Source: SIG607 sp045537575 (GTDB lineage: Bacteria; Bacillota; Clostridia; Oscillospirales; Acutalibacteraceae). From it: a stretch of 25,999 nt of DNA. Numbering within the stretch: position 1 is the stretch's first letter; each line of letters begins with the position of its first letter. Below, one piece after another: positions 23,709-25,999 of the stretch. The notes under the pieces are model-generated. The model worked only from the letters and a program-made list of their open reading frames with translations. It did no database searches and was not told where the DNA came from. The stretch covers positions 1 to 25,999 of the forward strand of contig JAZSPU010000035.1 in NCBI GenBank assembly GCA_045537575.1. The letters are read 5' to 3'. The position numbers and the translations under genes were made by a program.

Positions 23709-23737
23709 AAAACACGATGCGTTATGCATCGTGTTTT
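23709..23737. terminator. Terminator of the SpoVB-like gene, overlapping its stop codon
   Basis: A 12-bp stem, 23709-23720 with 23726-23737, has loop GTTAT. The minus-strand stop codon (23722-23724) is in the loop, and the stem encodes the last residues KHDA. A G-tract sequence follows on the minus strand. Confidence 0.9.
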
Positions 23738-25206
23738 AATAATGACAAAAACCCAAAATATATCACCACCGCTACTGTGACGTATGCGCCGACAAATAAA
23801 ATGTCGGCGTTTATTTTGTTTAATAAGGAATACGCGCAGGAACATACCGCTAAACTTAATGCTACGGGGAATAAAATTTCCGAAATTATTTTGATTTTCG
23901 CCTTGGTTACGCCTATAAGCTTAAAGAAATTAAGGGAAAAGGTCAAAATGTTGCTTAAATACATTATATATATAAAGCCTGTCATAGAGGTTTTCGGTAC
24001 AAATATACTTATTAGTATAATTCGCAATAGACTATCCCCTACACTAGTTCTAAAGGTAAAGTTCTGTCGGTCAAGTCCTTTTAAAATGCCGTCGCATATG
24101 CAGTCGCAATACATAAGCGGTGTAAGGGGCGCTAAAACCTTTATTAAATATCCCGAATCAGCATCGCTGTATATTAAATTTCCAATTCTTTCTCCGCCAA
24201 AGAAAAATATCCCCCCGAATATGATTCCTATTATTAGAGTGAGCTTTATGCTTCGCTCAACGTCTCTTTTTATTATTTTTGGTTGCTTTTTAACCAGCGC
24301 TTCGCTCATTTCGGGAATAAGCAGAGTTGAAAAGGCGTTTAAAACCGTTGACGGAAAGAAAAGCACCGGCAAAGCCATTCCTTTAAGGGAGCCGAAAAGA
24401 GAAAGCGAATGTGAGTACTGCCCCCCTGCTTTAAGTAAAGCCTTTGGCATTATTATGTTCTCTGCCGTTCGCAGTAAACTTGTTAAGTATCTGCCAAGGG
24501 TTATGGGCGAGGATATTCGCAAAATTTCCTTTACCGACCTGAATAACTGCTCACTGCCATCACACTGCGCCTTTTTTATGTCGATTTTATAACATATAAT
24601 CGAAAATAAACAGGAGCTTACCTCGGCTATGGTGTCGCCTAAAATTACTCCCGCAACCGCCATTCCTATGCCGCGTGTCGAAAAACGGCTTACAAAATAT
24701 AAACAAAGAACTATTCTTACCGCTTGTTCAAGTAGTACCGCAAAGGAATTAGTTCCGATTTTGCGCCGCGCGGTAAAATACCCCTTAAGTACAGCCGAAA
24801 CCGCCATAAAAGGCAGAGAAAAGCCTAAAATAGCAATGCTTTCTTCACTTCGTACGTCACCGATTATCCTAAGGGCAATAAATTCGCTGCCTAAAAGGGT
24901 AATAAGAAAGGATGATAGAGAAATAAACAGCACAATAGCATTGCTTTTTCTTATAATGCTTACTAGCCCTTTCTTGTTTCCTAAAGACATTTCGTTTACA
25001 CAAAGCCTTGTGACCGCAACGGTTATTCCCGAGGAAGCAAAGGTAGCAATAAAGGTGTAAACCGAAAAAACAAGATGGTAAAGCCCGATTCCTTCCGCAC
25101 CCACTCTGCCTGCAAGCCATATTTTAAAAATAATGCCTAAAAAACGCAGTATTAGTCCCGTAACCGTTAAAATAACCGCATTTTTGATAAAAAGTGTCTT
25201 TCGCAT
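23722..25206 (-). CDS. SpoVB/YtgP-type polysaccharide flippase (MVF/MOP superfamily)
   Basis: This 494-residue membrane protein has about 14 hydrophobic segments and the family start FIKNAVILTVTGLILRFLGIIFKIWLAGRVGAEGIGLYHL. Further in are SSGITVAVTRL and PITLGRYLTSLLRTAENIIMPKAL. The relatives SpoVB, YtgP and MurJ move lipid-linked cell-wall precursors across the membrane, and SpoVB is needed for spore cortex formation. Here it may serve spore cortex or general wall synthesis. Ribosome binding is through GAAGG upstream of ATG 25206. No cotranscribed gene is visible in the window. Confidence 0.88.
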   Translation of the reverse strand: MRKTLFIKNAVILTVTGLILRFLGIIFKIWLAGRVGAEGIGLYHLVFSVYTFIATFASSGITVAVTRLCVNEMSLGNKKGLVSIIRKSNAIVLFISLSSFLITLLGSEFIALRIIGDVRSEESIAILGFSLPFMAVSAVLKGYFTARRKIGTNSFAVLLEQAVRIVLCLYFVSRFSTRGIGMAVAGVILGDTIAEVSSCLFSIICYKIDIKKAQCDGSEQLFRSVKEILRISSPITLGRYLTSLLRTAENIIMPKALLKAGGQYSHSLSLFGSLKGMALPVLFFPSTVLNAFSTLLIPEMSEALVKKQPKIIKRDVERSIKLTLIIGIIFGGIFFFGGERIGNLIYSDADSGYLIKVLAPLTPLMYCDCICDGILKGLDRQNFTFRTSVGDSLLRIILISIFVPKTSMTGFIYIMYLSNILTFSLNFFKLIGVTKAKIKIISEILFPVALSLAVCSCAYSLLNKINADILFVGAYVTVAVVIYFGFLSLLKHDA

Positions 25207-25295
25207 GAGCTACCTTCTTTCTTTCGTATATATAATATATGTGTCCTTTAATTTGCATATTCGCATTTTGATTAGGCTCTAGGGATTGGAATCTT

Positions 25296-25322
25296 GTAGG
25301 GGATGGCGTCCCCGACATCCCG
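25296..25322 (+). repeat. 27-bp hairpin repeat, copy 6
   Basis: GTAG, arm GGGATGGCG, loop TCCC, arm CGACATCCC, G, with one G-A mismatch in the stem. It translates as VGDGVPDIP. ATCTTGTAGGGGA at the left edge is shared with copy 2. Confidence 0.85.
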
Positions 25323-25328
25323 TGTTTG

Positions 25329-25355
25329 CGGACAGCCGAGGACGTCTGTCCCTAC
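25329..25355 (-). repeat. 27-bp hairpin repeat, copy 7 (minus orientation)
   Basis: On the minus strand, GTAG, arm GGACAGACG, loop TCCT, arm CGGCTGTCC, G. It pairs at eight of nine positions and translates as VGTDVLGCP. Confidence 0.8.
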
Positions 25356-25385
25356 ATGGTTATAATCAATATTTGTGGCTTTTCC

Positions 25386-25412
25386 GTAGGGGGCGATGCC
25401 CACATCGTCCCG
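25386..25412 (+). repeat. 27-bp hairpin repeat, copy 8
   Basis: GTAG, arm GGGGCGATG, loop CCCA, arm CATCGTCCC, G, with a G-T pair. It translates as VGGDAHIVP. Confidence 0.88.
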
Positions 25413-25450
25413 TTCACATACCTACATTCGTCCGTTAACACCCAAATTCT

Positions 25451-25464
25451 AGAACATCTGTTCT
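25451..25464. promoter_or_regulatory. Possible LexA (SOS) box
   Basis: AGAACATCTGTTCT fits the Gram-positive LexA pattern GAACNNNNGTTC as a perfect palindrome. It is 55 nt upstream of the -35 box of the secreted protein gene, further than a typical repressor site. Confidence 0.3.
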
Positions 25465-25518
25465 GATTAAACCTTTAAAAATAAAACAATTTTTGTGAAA
25501 AATTATTAAAAATAACAA

Positions 25519-25547
25519 TTGACAAACTCAAATTGTTGTGCTAAAAT
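25519..25547 (+). promoter_or_regulatory. Strong sigma-A promoter of the secreted protein gene
   Basis: A consensus -35 TTGACA (25519-25524), a 17-nt spacer and -10 TAAAAT (25542-25547) lie 32 nt before the start codon. Confidence 0.88.
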
Positions 25548-25579
25548 CGAAGTGTAAAAATATCTACAAGGAGAGTTGT

Positions 25580-25999
25580 ATGATGAAAAAATTATTAAGC
25601 ATAATTCTTACTGTATGTATGCTTTTCTCTCTCGTTATCGTTCCCGTAACGGTTAACGCAGTTGATGATGAAGACGCATACGCAGAATCTACTTTAGGTA
25701 GTTATTATAAGTTCACCTTCGGCAAAGATGAAGTGTATAACTACGTTAAAGATGCAAAAGAAGAATATAAGGGTGCTGAGTTTACACCTTTGTATTATCA
25801 AAGTGCTACCGGCGCATCTGTCGGTTATAAGGAGGTTGTTGACTCTGTAACAGGTGATAAGTATGACACCTTACAGCTTCAGTCAGGCTCCGGCATTATG
25901 TTTACCCCTCTTACAAAGGACGGTCAGCCCTTCGAACTGAAGCCGGGCGTTGAATATGCCTATAAGATTAATATGTTCATCCCCGTTGCTCATTGTTGG
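25580..25999 (+). CDS. Secreted protein, N-terminal part (3' end outside window)
   Basis: ATG 25580 follows AAGGAGAG (25568-25575) and the frame stays open for 140 codons to the window end. The start MMKKLLSIILTVCMLFSLVIVPVTVNA is a clear Sec signal peptide with likely cleavage after VNA near residue 27. The mature part begins with an acidic DDEDAYAES segment and is rich in Tyr, Lys and Thr. The stretch ELKPGVEYAYKINMFIPV looks like a beta-sandwich module, as in large cell-surface or carbohydrate-binding proteins of gut Ruminococcaceae. No domain can be named from this part. Confidence 0.85.
   Translation, partial: MMKKLLSIILTVCMLFSLVIVPVTVNAVDDEDAYAESTLGSYYKFTFGKDEVYNYVKDAKEEYKGAEFTPLYYQSATGASVGYKEVVDSVTGDKYDTLQLQSGSGIMFTPLTKDGQPFELKPGVEYAYKINMFIPVAHCW

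Larger units (their letters stand above)
23390..23710 (+). pseudogene. REP-associated tyrosine transposase (RAYT, Y1_Tnp), frameshifted and truncated
   Basis: ATG 23390, after AAAGGAG, starts MDLPIRKTIRLPDYDYNENGAYFITICTKDR, typical of Clostridial RAYT/IS200-like Y1 transposases. The frame continues through RIVEK and stops at about 23600. Removing one A from the A-run near 23571-23576 restores RIVEKYIKNIPEIDKYVIIPDHIHF, which carries the HxH-type metal site (HIH) and then NGTMWASSPTKTIPS. The C-terminal part, including the catalytic Tyr region, is missing where the minus-strand terminator begins. Two 27-bp hairpin repeats lie in frame inside it. RAYTs mobilise or maintain REP hairpins. The gene is probably dead, and other copies in the genome would have to act. 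Confidence 0.8.

Noticed and set aside
23717..24592. 291-codon plus-strand frame
   Set aside because: It is the complement of the SpoVB-like flippase gene; the minus-strand product has family motifs and a ribosome binding site.
25124..25318. 64-codon minus-strand frame
   Set aside because: It overlaps the start of the SpoVB-like gene and runs through a 27-bp repeat, with no ribosome binding site.

Overview
The window looks like the chromosomal origin region of a low-GC, spore-forming Firmicute. It is most likely a gut Clostridium-class organism of the Ruminococcaceae/Oscillospirales type. The evidence is the order dnaA-dnaN-S4 protein-recF-DUF370(remB-like)-gyrB-gyrA, the sporulation genes spoIIID and a spoVB-type flippase, a Bacillus-like tRNA-Arg(ACG), strong AGGAG ribosome binding sites, and two perfect parS sites just after the gyrA operon. 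The taxonomic assignment is inference.

Layout. 1-2100: the tail of a Fic-type gene, spoIIID, tRNA-Arg, and a transglutaminase-like lipoprotein. 2100-6480: a metabolic cassette of MDR zinc dehydrogenase and AraC-type regulator on the minus strand, divergent from an MFS transporter and a PIG-L deacetylase. 6475-7190: a repeat-rich island around a small zinc-ribbon gene whose leader folds like a riboswitch or attenuator, with a terminator and a competing 10-bp antiterminator. 7173-9363: a YfcE-like phosphodiesterase, a three-gene operon of small unknown proteins, a 349-bp gap holding an 18-bp inverted repeat, and a small lipoprotein. 9376-12549: an LCP-family protein, rsmI and an alpha/beta hydrolase, all minus. 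12707-23154: a YpsA/SLOG-like gene, then the replication and topoisomerase block, ending with a CPBP membrane protease 3 nt behind gyrA. 23155-23710: two parS sites, hairpin repeats and a broken RAYT (REP-associated tyrosine transposase) gene. 23722-25206: the SpoVB-like flippase. 25207-25999: more repeats, a possible LexA box, a strong promoter and the start of a secreted protein.

Two signals stand out. First, a family of eight 27-bp hairpin repeats with fixed architecture (GTAG, 9-nt arm, 4-nt loop, 9-nt arm, G) is scattered through the accessory stretches. Two copies sit inside the RAYT gene in opposite orientations, in frame, and encode VGDDAHIVP and GTMWASSPT. The stand-alone copies also read as nine open codons of the form V-G-x-x-x-x-x-x-P, which suggests the repeat and the transposase gene share an origin. 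Second, the leader at 6622-6757 has a nested P1-P4 fold followed by mutually exclusive terminator and antiterminator helices. It matches no riboswitch class I could recall and may be an undescribed cis-regulatory RNA.

The usual rpmH-rnpA-yidC cluster is not upstream of dnaA here, and only one exact DnaA box (14801-14809) was found by eye, so the precise oriC remains open. All calls come from reading the sequence; no database search was run.
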